Of a stretch of DNA of 64,000 bases, positions 37,692-47,690 are shown piece after piece. Made by a program: the position numbers and the translations under genes. Origin of the DNA: Rhodanobacter sp. C03 (GTDB lineage: Bacteria; Pseudomonadota; Gammaproteobacteria; Xanthomonadales; Rhodanobacteraceae). The DNA lies in contig NZ_MUNT01000001.1 in assembly GCF_002001175.1 (NCBI RefSeq), positions 620,001 to 684,000 of the forward strand, given 5' to 3'. The notes beneath the pieces are model-generated. The model searched no databases, had not been told where the DNA came from, and saw only the letters and a list, made by a program, of their open reading frames with translations. Each line of letters begins with the position of its first letter. Within the stretch, counting starts at the first letter, position 1.

Positions 37692-39619
37692 CAGCCCGGC
37701 ATGGGCAGCGCGGCGCCGGTCGACGCGGCACTCGCTGGTGCGGAGCTTGCTGGCGCCGGTTCGGTACCAGTGGGTGGTGCGCTGGATGGCACGTCATCCA
37801 TTTGCAGGCTGCCACTCAAGGGGTGCGCCAGTCCGTCCTGGAACTTCGCCCAGATCATCACGCGGCGGATGCGGCCGAACTGATCGGCAGTGAGCTGGCC
37901 AGTGGCACCTGGCATGTAACTGCCCGGGTGCTTGCGCAGCCAGTCGAGATACGGCACCAGATTCCACGCATCCATGCCGAACGCGAACAGTCGGGCGGCA
38001 GCACCGTGGGCAGACGGTAGCTGGGTGGCGATGGCGTCATGACTTGGCAGGCCGGGCTGGGCATCGAACAGCCACGGTGCGTCGCAGAACTCCACGCCAT
38101 CGAGATCGCGGTTTGCGGTGGCGTCGTCGCTGCCGTCATAGACGTGCGAGGTGGCGAACACCGGCAAGTGGATGTTGGCGATCTGCAGTTGCGGTATCAG
38201 CATCCGGGCCTGGTTCGGGCGCATGCTGATGAAAATGCCGGTGTCGTCGCCGGCGCTGGTATCGGAAGGTTTAGGTGTGGCGTCGGTGTTGCTGGCATTG
38301 GCGGCAACGGCGGAGCCGGCATGCGGAATGTTCAACCCACTGGCCACGTTGTTGAAGTTGGTCAGGGTCTGCGTGCCGTCGAGCTGACCGCCGCGGGCAT
38401 CCAGTTCGGCCTTGAATGCACCGGCTGCGCGCTGGGCAAAATCGTCGTTGGAGACCAGCACATAGGCATGATGCAGACCGCGTTCGATCATGTGGTCGGC
38501 GGCCTGGGCGCCCTCGGTTTCCGGCAGCAGGCCGAATTCGCTGGTGTCGCCGGACGGCAGCTCGCGGTCGTCCGGATGATTGAGCGCGAGCAGAGGCACC
38601 GGCAGTTGCGCCTGGCCGAACACGGCGGAGACCTCGCCGCGGGTGAGTGGGCCGACCACCAGATTGGCGCCGTCGCTGACCGCCTGCTGGTACGCCTTGA
38701 TGGCGCCCTCGGCGGTGCCGTGGCTGTCATACACGCGCACGACGGGGCGTGGCGCATGGTTGCGTCCGGCATCGAGATAGGCGGCGAAGAAACCTTCACG
38801 TATCGGCGTGCTGGCGGCCGCGTAATTGCCGTCGCTGGGCAACAGCAAGGCCAACTTGGCCGGTGCCTTGTAACCCTCACGCACATTTGCATCCGCACCG
38901 GGCAGCAAGGTGCCGACCGGCTGCTGCAGTTCCGGCTGCGGACTTGCCACCGCGATACCTTGCCGGCTCAGCGCCTCGTTGATCCATGGCAGCATGCGGT
39001 CGCCGGGCTTCATGGCGGCGGCGCGCTGCTTGAGCGAGTCGACGTCGACCTTGCTGAGCAGGTCGAGGATCTGCCGGCGGTTCTGGGTGTGATCGAAGCC
39101 GCTCAGCTGGTCGTCCATCTGCACGCGGGTGCGCGCCGCGCCCCAGTTGTCGCCACTGGCCTGCATCGCGCGCGTGCGCAGTTCCAGCAGGCGCAGCTGC
39201 ATCGCGGCCGGCACGCTGACGCCGGTTTGGGTGGTGAGTTGCAGGGCGGTCTGTGCATCGTGCCGGCTGAGTGCCAGTTCGGCGCGCAGCAGGTCAAATT
39301 GCAATGGCTCGTCGCCGCTCAGGCGCTGGCGCTTGATGCTGTCCAGGGTGGGCGCGGCGCGTTCGATCTGACCTTCCTGGCGCCACGCTTCGGCGGCCTG
39401 CAGACGGTAGCTGTCGGCGTGACCCGAGGATTGGGCGGCCAGCGTCAGGTACGCCTGCGCGGCCTGTTCGTACTGGCCCTGCTGCGCCAGTGCGTCGGCG
39501 CTCTGCGCGGCAGCGATTTCCGCCGGCGAGCGCTGGACATTGGTCGGCACACAGGCGCACAGGGCGAGCGAAAACACCAGTCCGATCGCGGCGGTGCGCG
39601 AGAGGCGCATGAAGCGCAT
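37691..39619 (-). CDS. lpoA: Penicillin-binding protein activator LpoA, lipoprotein
   Basis: Outer-membrane lipoprotein of 642 residues that stimulates PBP1A-type peptidoglycan synthases. The start after AAGGGA (ATG 39619) gives a short basic N-terminus and a lipobox region (FSLALCACVP, with two possible lipid-accepting cysteines). The N-domain is TPR-like (about 35-250). The C-domain (about 260-620) has a periplasmic-binding-protein fold with ALLLPSDGNYAAASTPIREG. Divergent from rsmI and followed by yraN, as in E. coli. The C-terminal tail is Pro/Ala-rich. Confidence 0.93.
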   Translation of the reverse strand: MRFMRLSRTAAIGLVFSLALCACVPTNVQRSPAEIAAAQSADALAQQGQYEQAAQAYLTLAAQSSGHADSYRLQAAEAWRQEGQIERAAPTLDSIKRQRLSGDEPLQFDLLRAELALSRHDAQTALQLTTQTGVSVPAAMQLRLLELRTRAMQASGDNWGAARTRVQMDDQLSGFDHTQNRRQILDLLSKVDVDSLKQRAAAMKPGDRMLPWINEALSRQGIAVASPQPELQQPVGTLLPGADANVREGYKAPAKLALLLPSDGNYAAASTPIREGFFAAYLDAGRNHAPRPVVRVYDSHGTAEGAIKAYQQAVSDGANLVVGPLTRGEVSAVFGQAQLPVPLLALNHPDDRELPSGDTSEFGLLPETEGAQAADHMIERGLHHAYVLVSNDDFAQRAAGAFKAELDARGGQLDGTQTLTNFNNVASGLNIPHAGSAVAANASNTDATPKPSDTSAGDDTGIFISMRPNQARMLIPQLQIANIHLPVFATSHVYDGSDDATANRDLDGVEFCDAPWLFDAQPGLPSHDAIATQLPSAHGAAARLFAFGMDAWNLVPYLDWLRKHPGSYMPGATGQLTADQFGRIRRVMIWAKFQDGLAHPLSGSLQMDDVPSSAPPTGTEPAPASSAPASAASTGAALPMPG

Positions 39620-39701
39620 GGGAAATCCCTTGTTCGTCATGGTCATCAATGCGCGATCATAGCCGATCGGATTGCCGGCTCGCGGCGCAGGAGTTCTCAA
39701 A

Positions 39702-40529
39702 ATGTCATCAGTTCAGCCCGGCAGCCTGTGGGTGGTCGCCACTCCGATCGGCCATCGCGACGACCTGTCTGCCCGCGCCATCGTGACCTTGCGCGAAGTT
39801 GCGGTCATCGCCGCCGAAGATACCCGTCACAGTCGGCCGTTGCTGGTGCATCACAATATCGACACCCCATTGATCGCCCTGCACGATCACAACGAGCGCG
39901 ATGCGGTGGATGCGATCGTGCGCAGAATGGAGGCAGGCGATTCGGTGGCGCTGATTTCCGACGCCGGCACGCCGCTGATCAGCGATCCGGGTTTCCGTCT
40001 GGTGCGCGCCGCGCGCGCTGCCGGCATTCGCTGCATTCCGGTACCGGGTGCCTGCGCGGCGATTGCTGCGCTGTCGGTGGCGGGCTTGCCCAGCGATCGA
40101 TTCGTGTTCGAGGGCTTCCTGCCACCGAAGGCGGCGGCACGCCGCAGTCGCCTGCAGGAACTCACCGGCGATGCGCGCACGCTCATCTTCTACGAGTCGT
40201 CGCATCGCGTGGCCGAGAGTCTGGCCGACATGCGCGATGTCTTCGGTGCCGAGCGCGAGGCCGTGCTGGCGCGCGAACTGACCAAGATGTTCGAGACGGT
40301 GCTGGGTGAGCCGTTGGCGGAACTGGCCGCGCGGGTCGTATCCGATCCCGACCAGCAGCGTGGTGAATGCGTGATCCTGGTGGCTGGGCGTGGCGAGGAA
40401 GCCGATGCGAAGCTGGTCGAGGGCCAACGCATCTTCGCGATCCTGCGCGAGGAACTGCCGCCGGCGAAGGCGGCGAAGATGGCCGCGGCGATCACCGGCG
40501 CGCCGCGCAAGCTGCTCTACGAGGGCTGA
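39702..40529 (+). CDS. rsmI: 16S rRNA 2'-O-ribose C1402 methyltransferase
   Basis: SAM-dependent methyltransferase of 275 residues (tetrapyrrole-methylase fold). Motifs LWVVATPIGHRDDLSARA near the start, EDTRHSRPLL, and ALISDAGTPLISDPGFRLV are diagnostic. GCAGGAG precedes the ATG. Adjacent RNase P RNA begins 28 bp after its stop. Confidence 0.95.
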   Translation: MSSVQPGSLWVVATPIGHRDDLSARAIVTLREVAVIAAEDTRHSRPLLVHHNIDTPLIALHDHNERDAVDAIVRRMEAGDSVALISDAGTPLISDPGFRLVRAARAAGIRCIPVPGACAAIAALSVAGLPSDRFVFEGFLPPKAAARRSRLQELTGDARTLIFYESSHRVAESLADMRDVFGAEREAVLARELTKMFETVLGEPLAELAARVVSDPDQQRGECVILVAGRGEEADAKLVEGQRIFAILREELPPAKAAKMAAAITGAPRKLLYEG

Positions 40530-40543
40530 GGTCTCGCGTGGAG

Positions 40544-40549
40544 TACAAT
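40544..40549 (+). promoter_or_regulatory. -10 element of rnpB
   Basis: TACAAT ending 7 bp before the RNase P RNA 5' end, just after the rsmI stop. The -35 is weak. Confidence 0.6.
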
Positions 40550-40556
40550 CGTCAGT

Positions 40557-40919
<363 letters not shown>

Positions 40920-40938
40920 ACCTATTCCCGAGCAAGGC

Positions 40939-40970
40939 ATTCCCGACGCGGCGTCATCCGCGTCGGGAAT
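40939..40970 (+). terminator. rnpB terminator hairpin
   Basis: Perfect 13-bp inverted repeat (40939-40951 with 40958-40970), 6-nt loop, beginning 19 bp after the RNA end. No T-run follows. Confidence 0.65.
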
Positions 40971-41184
40971 CTTGCGTGGGGGCGCGCGGGATGAACGCCG
41001 ATTCATCCCTGGAGTGCCTGAAACCTCGAATCGCCGCCGCTTTGGCGCCTTGGTAGCGCGATTGTCGAAATAAAAAATCCCTTGCTTTCAAACACCTTGA
41101 AGATGTTTGTGAGAAAGCGCTGGAATTACCGTCACAACTTCGCCTTTCTCCTTGATTCACAAGCGATTTTCCGAGCGATTTCCC

Positions 41185-41213
41185 TTGACAGTCTCATGGG
41201 GCGAGATTATCGT
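41185..41213 (+). promoter_or_regulatory. Promoter of the dcw cluster (PmraZ)
   Basis: A consensus -35 TTGACA (41185-41190), 17-bp spacer, then TATCGT (41208-41213, 4 of 6). MraZ boxes start within and just downstream of the -10. Confidence 0.7.
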
Positions 41214-41246
41214 GGGTTCCAGTGTGAAATTGTGGGTTTTAGTGGA
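41196..41246 (+). promoter_or_regulatory. MraZ operator: 10-bp-spaced GTGGG repeats
   Basis: GTGGG at 41212-41216, GTGTG at 41222-41226, GTGGG at 41232-41236 and GTGGA at 41242-41246 are in exact 10-bp register, with a further TGGGG at 41197-41201. MraZ of E. coli binds TGGGN direct repeats with 5-nt spacers at its own promoter, so autorepression of the cluster is expected. Confidence 0.75.
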
Positions 41247-41257
41247 GTCTAGGCACT

Positions 41258-41704
41258 GTGTTCCAAGGCGAAACCGCCATCACCGTAGACGACAAGGGCC
41301 GCCTGGCCATTCCGACCGCGTATCGGGAGCAGGTGGCGGGCGAGTGCGCCAATCGTCTGGTGATTACTTACAACCCGTTCGATGAGGGCTGTTTGTGGCT
41401 GTTTCCGTATGCCGAGTGGGAGCGCGTGCGCGATGCGGTAAATGCGCTGTCCAACGTCCGGTCCAAGCACCGGGAGTTGCAGCGCAAGTTGGTCGGCGCG
41501 GCGGCCGTGGTCGAGCCGGACAGCGCCGGGCGGATCTTGCTGCCCGCCAGTCAGCGCGCCACCACCGGTATCGACAAGAAAGCAGTGCTGCTTGGCATGG
41601 GCGACAAGTTCGAGTTGTGGAGCGAGCAAGAGCACCTCAGGACGATCCGCCAGACGATCGGCGAAGACGACATCACAGACGAAATGGCCGAACTGCGTCT
41701 GTGA
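41258..41704 (+). CDS. mraZ: Transcriptional regulator MraZ
   Basis: AbrB-like DNA-binding protein of 148 residues, first gene of the dcw cluster and its repressor. Two SpoVT/AbrB-like repeats are visible: [20 protein letters not shown] at 4-23 and [17 protein letters not shown] near 86-102. Start codon is GTG at 41258. The operator repeats are directly upstream. Confidence 0.96.
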   Translation: MFQGETAITVDDKGRLAIPTAYREQVAGECANRLVITYNPFDEGCLWLFPYAEWERVRDAVNALSNVRSKHRELQRKLVGAAAVVEPDSAGRILLPASQRATTGIDKKAVLLGMGDKFELWSEQEHLRTIRQTIGEDDITDEMAELRL

Positions 41705-41745
41705 CGGACGCGGCGACAAACACATGAAGGGGGCGGGAGCGCGGC

Positions 41746-42726
41746 ATGGCCAAGAGCCGGAATACAAATTCAGGCTCCGAGCAGTTGCAGCACATCCCGG
41801 TGATGCTGGGTGAAGCGGTGGAGGGTCTGTCCGTGCAGTCTGACGGGCGCTATCTCGATGGGACGTTCGGACGCGGTGGTCATGCTCGCGCCGTACTGTC
41901 GCGTCTCGGCCCCGCCGGTCGGCTGCTGCTGATGGATCGTGACCCCGCCGCGATCGCCACCGCGCAGGCCGAGTTTGCCGGCGACCCGCGTGTGGCGATC
42001 CGGCATGCCAATTTCTCCAGTCTGGCCGAGTGGGATGAAACCGCCCCTGGTCTGGACGGCGTGCTGCTCGATCTGGGCGTGTCCTCGCCGCAGCTGGACG
42101 AAGCCGCGCGCGGCTTCAGTTTCATGGCCGATGCGCCGCTGGACATGCGCATGGACACCACCCAGGGCGAAAGCGCTGCGGATTTCCTGGCGCAGGCCGA
42201 CGAGCGCGAGATCACCGAAGTGTTGTGGAATTTCGGCGAAGAGCGTCACGGCCGCCGCATCGCTCGCGCGATCGTCGCTGATCGTACGGTCACGCCGTTC
42301 ACCCGCACCGGTCAGCTGGCTGCGCTGATCGAGCGCGTGGTCGGTCGTCGCGAGCCGGGCAAGCATCCGGCCACGCGCAGTTTTCAGGCGTTGCGCATCC
42401 GCGTGAACGGCGAGCTGGACGCGCTGCAGCAGGGTCTGAATGCGGCGCTGGAACGGCTCAAGCCGGGCGGTCGGCTGTCGGTGATCAGCTTTCATTCGCT
42501 GGAAGATCGTGCGGTGAAGTTGTTCATCCGCGATCACTCCGGTCGCGTGCAGAACAGCCGCCGCGGACCGCCGGTGCAGGCTGCGCCGGCGCGCTTGGTT
42601 GCAGTCGGCAAGGCACAATTCCCGTCTGATGCCGAGATGGCGGCCAATCCGCGTTCGCGCTCGGCCGTGCTGCGCGTGGCGGAGAAACTGGTTGAGCAGA
42701 CGCTGTCGCACGAGGGCCACGCATGA
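41746..42726 (+). CDS. rsmH: 16S rRNA m4C1402 methyltransferase
   Basis: SAM-dependent methyltransferase (MraW), 326 residues, methylating the same nucleotide base as RsmI does the ribose. It has [13 protein letters not shown], the SAM loop [14 protein letters not shown], and [19 protein letters not shown]. The stop overlaps the ftsL start (ATGA). Confidence 0.97.
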   Translation: MAKSRNTNSGSEQLQHIPVMLGEAVEGLSVQSDGRYLDGTFGRGGHARAVLSRLGPAGRLLLMDRDPAAIATAQAEFAGDPRVAIRHANFSSLAEWDETAPGLDGVLLDLGVSSPQLDEAARGFSFMADAPLDMRMDTTQGESAADFLAQADEREITEVLWNFGEERHGRRIARAIVADRTVTPFTRTGQLAALIERVVGRREPGKHPATRSFQALRIRVNGELDALQQGLNAALERLKPGGRLSVISFHSLEDRAVKLFIRDHSGRVQNSRRGPPVQAAPARLVAVGKAQFPSDAEMAANPRSRSAVLRVAEKLVEQTLSHEGHA

Positions 42727-42992
42727 AGGTGATCGGCGGCCTGTTCATGCTGATGCTGCTGGCGGCGGTGCTCGCCAGTGCGATCGGCGTGGTGTGGACG
42801 CGCCACGAAAGCCGCGTGCTGTTCGTCAACCTGACCGGGCTGCAGAACCAGCGTGACGAGTTGAACATCGAATACGGCAAGCTCGAACTGGAGCAGGCCA
42901 CCTATGCCGAGCCGCGGCGCATCAACGACGAAGCGCGCCAGCGACTGGGCATGGTCGATCCGCGCCCGCAAGACATCCGGTTGCTGCACTGA
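42723..42992 (+). CDS. ftsL: Cell division protein FtsL
   Basis: Bitopic divisome protein of 89 residues. A single membrane helix at about 4-24 is followed by a periplasmic leucine-zipper-like coiled coil ([19 protein letters not shown]), which pairs with FtsB, and the terminal [15 protein letters not shown]. Overlaps rsmH by 4 bp and ftsI by 1 bp. Confidence 0.95.
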   Translation: MKVIGGLFMLMLLAAVLASAIGVVWTRHESRVLFVNLTGLQNQRDELNIEYGKLELEQATYAEPRRINDEARQRLGMVDPRPQDIRLLH

Positions 42993-44809
42993 TGGGCTGG
43001 CGCGATCACAGCACACCCGCCCGGCAAGGCCGCCGTCACGGCACGGGTCCCAGCGCACGCCGGCGCATGACGATCGTGGTCGGTCTGCTCGGGCTGGCCT
43101 CGCTCGGGCTGGTCGCGCGCGCGTTCGACCTGCAGGTGGTGCGCAAGCAGTTCTACCAGAGCCAGGGCGACGCGCGTTTCCTGCGCGAGATGAAGATCCC
43201 GGTGTCGCGCGGCACCATCTTCGACCGCAACGGCGAGCCGCTGGCGGTGTCGACGCCAGTGATGTCGATCTGGGCGAATCCGTCCGAGGTGCTGGACAAC
43301 GCCGACCGCATTCCGGCGCTGGCCAAGGTGCTGAACGACGACCCGGCCAACATCCAGCAGTATCTCGAGCAGCGCGCGGGTCGCGAGTTCGTCTATCTGC
43401 GCCGACAGATGTCACCAGAGGCGGCGCAAGCCGTGCTCGATCTGGACATTCCCGGCATCAACGGCCAGCGCGAATTCAAGCGCTATTACCCGTCCGGTGA
43501 AGTGACCGCGCACGTGCTCGGCTTCACCAATATCGACGACCACGGCCAGGAAGGCCTGGAACTGGCCTACGACGACTGGTTGTCCGGCAAGCCGGGCGTC
43601 AAGCGGGTGATCAGGGACGGCAAGGGCCATATCGTCGAGGATCTGGAACAGGTGCGCGCACCGCAGCCCGGGCGTGATCTCACCCTGAGCATCGACCGGC
43701 GCATCCAGTTTCTGGCCTACAGCGAATTGAAAAGCACGCTGGAAAAATCCCAGGCCGATTCCGGTTCGATGGTGATACTCGACGTGAAAACCGGTGAAGT
43801 GCTGGCGATGGTCAACCTGCCGACCTACAACCCGAATTCGGTAGGCAGCACGTCGGCGTCGAATCGGCGCAATCGCGCGATGACTGATGTGCTCGAGCCG
43901 GGCTCCACGATCAAGCCGGTGTTGATGGCGGCGGCGTTGTCCAGCGGCAAGTACACGCCGACCAGTCCGCTGATCGACACCACCGGCGGCCACTGGTTTT
44001 TCCAGGGCCACGACATCCACGACACGCACAACTACGGGCTGCTGAGTCCAACCGGCGTGATCACCAAGTCGAGCAACGTCGGTGCCGCGCACATCGCCAT
44101 GCAGCTCGATACCGGGCTGATGTACGACACTTATCGTGCGTTCGGCTTTGGCAACAGCACCAACAGCGGATTCCCGGGTGAAGCATCCGGCTATCTCCAG
44201 GTCGGAGGTAAATGGCGGCCGCTGGAAAAAGCCATCCTGGGCTATGGCTATGGCCTCAACGTGACCGTGCTGCAATTGGCCAATGCCTACGCGACGATTG
44301 CCGATGGCGGTGTCATGCACTCGCCGACCTTCATCAAGGGCAACGACAACGATGCCAAGGTGATCATCGAGCCGCAGGTAGCCCAGCAGCTGGTGGACAT
44401 GCTGGAAACCACTACCCAGCCAGGTGGCACGGCGGCACCGTATGCCTGGATTGCCAATTACACGGTGGCCGGCAAGACGGGCACGGCGCACAAGGCCATG
44501 GCAGGCGGCTATTCGAAGGACAACTACGGCGCTGCATTCGCCGGCATGGTGCCGGCGACCAACCCGCGGCTGGTGGCAGCCGTGGTGGTCGACAATCCAA
44601 GGAAGGGCAGCTACTACGGTGGCCTGGTTTCGGCGCCGGTGTTTGCAACGGTCATGGCGGGCGCGCTGCGCCTGCTTGATATCCCACCCGACAATATCGG
44701 CCGCTGGTACGTCGGCGGCCCCTTGCAGGTTCAGAACGGGCTGACGGGTAATCAGCCGCCTGTCGCGCCGAACATCGAAGAAGCGCCGGCCGAAGAGGCG
44801 ACGCCATGA
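42992..44809 (+). CDS. ftsI: Septal peptidoglycan transpeptidase FtsI (PBP3)
   Basis: Class B penicillin-binding protein of 605 residues making septal cross-links. A cytoplasmic basic tail and one membrane helix (about 26-45) precede the pedestal domain (SRGTIFDRNGEPLAVST). The transpeptidase carries the nucleophile Ser in EPGSTIKP, the SSN motif (TKSSNVGAAH) and KTGTAHKA. Overlaps murE by 4 bp. Confidence 0.97.
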   Translation: MGWRDHSTPARQGRRHGTGPSARRRMTIVVGLLGLASLGLVARAFDLQVVRKQFYQSQGDARFLREMKIPVSRGTIFDRNGEPLAVSTPVMSIWANPSEVLDNADRIPALAKVLNDDPANIQQYLEQRAGREFVYLRRQMSPEAAQAVLDLDIPGINGQREFKRYYPSGEVTAHVLGFTNIDDHGQEGLELAYDDWLSGKPGVKRVIRDGKGHIVEDLEQVRAPQPGRDLTLSIDRRIQFLAYSELKSTLEKSQADSGSMVILDVKTGEVLAMVNLPTYNPNSVGSTSASNRRNRAMTDVLEPGSTIKPVLMAAALSSGKYTPTSPLIDTTGGHWFFQGHDIHDTHNYGLLSPTGVITKSSNVGAAHIAMQLDTGLMYDTYRAFGFGNSTNSGFPGEASGYLQVGGKWRPLEKAILGYGYGLNVTVLQLANAYATIADGGVMHSPTFIKGNDNDAKVIIEPQVAQQLVDMLETTTQPGGTAAPYAWIANYTVAGKTGTAHKAMAGGYSKDNYGAAFAGMVPATNPRLVAAVVVDNPRKGSYYGGLVSAPVFATVMAGALRLLDIPPDNIGRWYVGGPLQVQNGLTGNQPPVAPNIEEAPAEEATP

Positions 44810-46311
44810 GCACCGGTCATCTCGATCAGTTGCTGCTGGGGATTGCCGATGTGCAGGTGGCCGCGACCCCGGGTGCTGGCCGCATCGTGGTGTCCGGGCT
44901 GGCGCTGGACTCGCGCAAGGTGCGCCGCGGCGACGCGTTTTTCGCGTTGCGCGGCAGCCAGGGTCATGGCATCGAATTCGCCGCTGGCGCCGTGCAGCGC
45001 GGTGCCCAGGTGGTGCTCGCCGAAGCGCCGGCCGTTGACGTGGCGGCGCTCGACGTGCCGCTGCTGTGGATCGACGGCCTGCACGATCAGGTCGGTGAAA
45101 TCGCCGCGCGCTTCCACGACCGTCCGGCCGAAGCGATGCGCGTGATCGGCATCACCGGCACCAACGGCAAGACCTCCTGCGTGCAATTGCTGGCGCAGGC
45201 ACTGACCTTGCTGGGCCATCGCGCGGCCACCATCGGCACGCTCGGCGCCGGCGTGCATGGCCAGTTGCGCGAAGGCGAGCGCACCACGCCCGATGCGATC
45301 AGTGTGCAGGCGTTTCTGGCGGATTTCCGCGATGCCGAAGTCAGTCACGTGGCGATGGAAGTGTCATCGCATGCTCTGGAACAGGGTCGCGTCGCTGCGG
45401 TGGACTTCGAGGTGGCGGCGTTCACCAATCTCACCCGCGATCATCTGGATTATCACGGCAGCATGGAAGCGTACGGTGCGGCCAAGGCGAAACTGTTCGC
45501 GTGGCCGGGGCTGCAGAGTGCGGTCATCAACATCGACGATGCGTTCGGTCATGAGCTGGCAGCACAACTGCCGCCCGGCGTGAAGCCGTTGCGTTTCAGC
45601 ATGGCCGATGATGCCGAAGCCGAGATTGCCGCGAGTGCCATCGTCACCACGGCCGAGGGGCTGGCGTTCCGGCTGCGCACGCCGTGGGGATCGCGTGCAC
45701 TGAACAGCCATCTGCTCGGCCGCTTCAATGTGGCGAACCTGCTCGTGGTGGTGGCGTGCCTTGGCGCGCTGGGCGAGTCGTTCGAGCGCATCGTGGCCGC
45801 GGTCGAACAGCTGCAGCCGGTGAATGGCCGCATGAGCCGACTCGGTGGCCTGCAGGGCTTGCCGCTGGTGGTGGTCGATTACGCGCATACGCCGGACGCG
45901 CTGGAACAGGCGCTGAGCGCGGTGCGTGCGCATTGCGCCGGTCGGCTGATCTGCGTGTTCGGTTGCGGCGGCGAGCGCGATGCCGGCAAACGTCCGCTGA
46001 TGGGCGCGATCGCCGCGCGATTGGCGGATATCGCGATCGTCACCGACGACAATCCGCGAGGCGAGGATGGCGACGTGATCGTGGCGCAGATCGTGGCCGG
46101 CATGCAGGCGGCGCGCGCGATGATGGTGGAGCGCGATCGGGCATCGGCGATCGGCCATGCGCTGCGGATGGCGCAATCCGGCGACGTGGTGCTGATCGCC
46201 GGCAAGGGCCACGAGACCTATCAGGAAGGCGCCGCCGGCAAGCGCCCGTTCGACGATCTGGCGGTGGCGCATGCGGCGCTGGAACGGATCAGCCGGGAGC
46301 CGCGCGCATGA
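44806..46311 (+). CDS. murE: UDP-MurNAc-tripeptide ligase MurE (meso-DAP type)
   Basis: Adds meso-diaminopimelate to UDP-MurNAc-dipeptide, 501 residues. ATP loop GITGTNGKTSCVQL, carbamylated-Lys region, and DDNPRGEDG, whose DNPR motif marks meso-DAP specificity. If the MurD2/MurL route is used here, its substrate is still the D-Glu dipeptide. ATGA overlap with murF. Confidence 0.96.
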   Translation: MSTGHLDQLLLGIADVQVAATPGAGRIVVSGLALDSRKVRRGDAFFALRGSQGHGIEFAAGAVQRGAQVVLAEAPAVDVAALDVPLLWIDGLHDQVGEIAARFHDRPAEAMRVIGITGTNGKTSCVQLLAQALTLLGHRAATIGTLGAGVHGQLREGERTTPDAISVQAFLADFRDAEVSHVAMEVSSHALEQGRVAAVDFEVAAFTNLTRDHLDYHGSMEAYGAAKAKLFAWPGLQSAVINIDDAFGHELAAQLPPGVKPLRFSMADDAEAEIAASAIVTTAEGLAFRLRTPWGSRALNSHLLGRFNVANLLVVVACLGALGESFERIVAAVEQLQPVNGRMSRLGGLQGLPLVVVDYAHTPDALEQALSAVRAHCAGRLICVFGCGGERDAGKRPLMGAIAARLADIAIVTDDNPRGEDGDVIVAQIVAGMQAARAMMVERDRASAIGHALRMAQSGDVVLIAGKGHETYQEGAAGKRPFDDLAVAHAALERISREPRA

Positions 46312-47690
46312 TGCCGCTGAGCGCGATTGCCGTGTGGACCCACGGGCAGCTGTTCGGTGCCGATGTCGTTGTCACCGGCGTCGCGATCGATACCCGAAAA
46401 CTGAAACAAGGCGACCTGTTCGTCGCGATCAAGGGCGAACGCGTAGACGGTCACGACTATCTGGCCGAGGCGGCTGCACGCGGCGCGGTGGCTGCGCTGG
46501 TGACACGCAAGGTCGACAACGCGTTGCCGCAGGTACTGGTCGATGACAGCGCGTTGGCACTGGGCGACCTGGCCAGTGCGGTGCGGGCGCAGCGCGACGT
46601 GCGCGTGGTGGGCATCACCGGTTCCAATGGCAAGACCACCGTGAAGACGCTGGTCGCGTCGATCCTGTCGCGACATGGCCGCACCCACGTCAGCAGCGGC
46701 AACTACAACAACGAGCTGGGCCTACCGCTGAGCCTGCTGGCGATGCCACAGGATACGGAATACGCCGTGTTCGAGATGGGCGCCGGCAAGCCGGGCGATA
46801 TCGCCTATCTGGCTGCCATCGCACGGCCCGATATCGGCCTCGTCACCCTCATTGCGCCGGCGCATCTTGCGCGGATGGGCAGCATCGAAGGCGTGGCCGA
46901 GACCAAGGGTGCGCTGTATCAGGCGTTGCCGGTCGACGGCATCGCGATCATCAATGCCGACGACAGCTTCGCCAGTTTCTTCGGCGGACTGGCCGGTACG
47001 CGCAAACAGCTGCGTTTCGGCCTCGATCATCCGGCGGATGTGGGTGCGGATATCGTGGAACAGCGCGTCGACGGTTCGCGTTTCCTGCTGAGCACGTCGC
47101 GTGGCGATGCCGAGGTGGCGTTGCCGCTGCCCGGTCGCCACAACATCGCCAATGCGTTGGCGGCGGCGGCGGTCGCGCTGGCCCTCGAGGTGCCGCTGGA
47201 CACCATCGTCACCGGACTGGAGCAGGTCGCGGGCGTGGCCGGCCGGCTGCGCCGTGAGGTGATGGCAGCTGGCTGGACGCTGATCGACGACAGCTACAAC
47301 GCGAATCCCAGCTCGATGGCGGCAGCGATCGACACACTGCAGCTGGCCGCTGGCGAACGCTGGCTGGTACTGGGCGACATGGCCGAACTGGGTACGGACG
47401 CACGCACGCTGCATGCAGGTATCGGTGCACGCGCCCGTGAGCATGGCATCGAGCGGCTGTTTGCGGTCGGGCCGCTCGGCGCGGCCACCGTCGAGGCATT
47501 CGGTGCACAGGGCGAACATTTCAGCGACAAGCCGGCACTGATCGCTGCGCTGCAGGCGCAACTGCATGGCGGCGTCACCTGTCTCGTAAAGGGCTCGCGT
47601 TCGGCCGCCATGGAGCAGGTGGTGCTGGCGCTCGGCGGTCATCCGGGCCATGCGGACAAGAATCAGGGAGGTGCCTCCGATGCTGCTTGA
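46308..47690 (+). CDS. murF: UDP-MurNAc-pentapeptide ligase MurF
   Basis: Adds D-Ala-D-Ala, completing the UDP-MurNAc-pentapeptide, 460 residues. ATP loop [14 protein letters not shown], substrate segment [13 protein letters not shown], and [18 protein letters not shown] near the C-domain. The start is ATG 46308 (overlapping the murE stop) or the next codon, 46311. Overlaps mraY by 11 bp. Confidence 0.96.
   Translation: MMPLSAIAVWTHGQLFGADVVVTGVAIDTRKLKQGDLFVAIKGERVDGHDYLAEAAARGAVAALVTRKVDNALPQVLVDDSALALGDLASAVRAQRDVRVVGITGSNGKTTVKTLVASILSRHGRTHVSSGNYNNELGLPLSLLAMPQDTEYAVFEMGAGKPGDIAYLAAIARPDIGLVTLIAPAHLARMGSIEGVAETKGALYQALPVDGIAIINADDSFASFFGGLAGTRKQLRFGLDHPADVGADIVEQRVDGSRFLLSTSRGDAEVALPLPGRHNIANALAAAAVALALEVPLDTIVTGLEQVAGVAGRLRREVMAAGWTLIDDSYNANPSSMAAAIDTLQLAAGERWLVLGDMAELGTDARTLHAGIGARAREHGIERLFAVGPLGAATVEAFGAQGEHFSDKPALIAALQAQLHGGVTCLVKGSRSAAMEQVVLALGGHPGHADKNQGGASDAA

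Larger units (their letters stand above)
40920..41257. other. Gap between rnpB and mraZ
   Basis: About 338 bp with no protein gene. It holds the rnpB terminator hairpin (40939-40970), an AT-rich tract near 41066-41080, a stem-loop GCTTTC...GAAAGC (41084-41118, with inner pairing CAAACA/TGTTTG), the mraZ promoter (41185-41213) and MraZ boxes (41196-41246). Confidence 0.7.
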
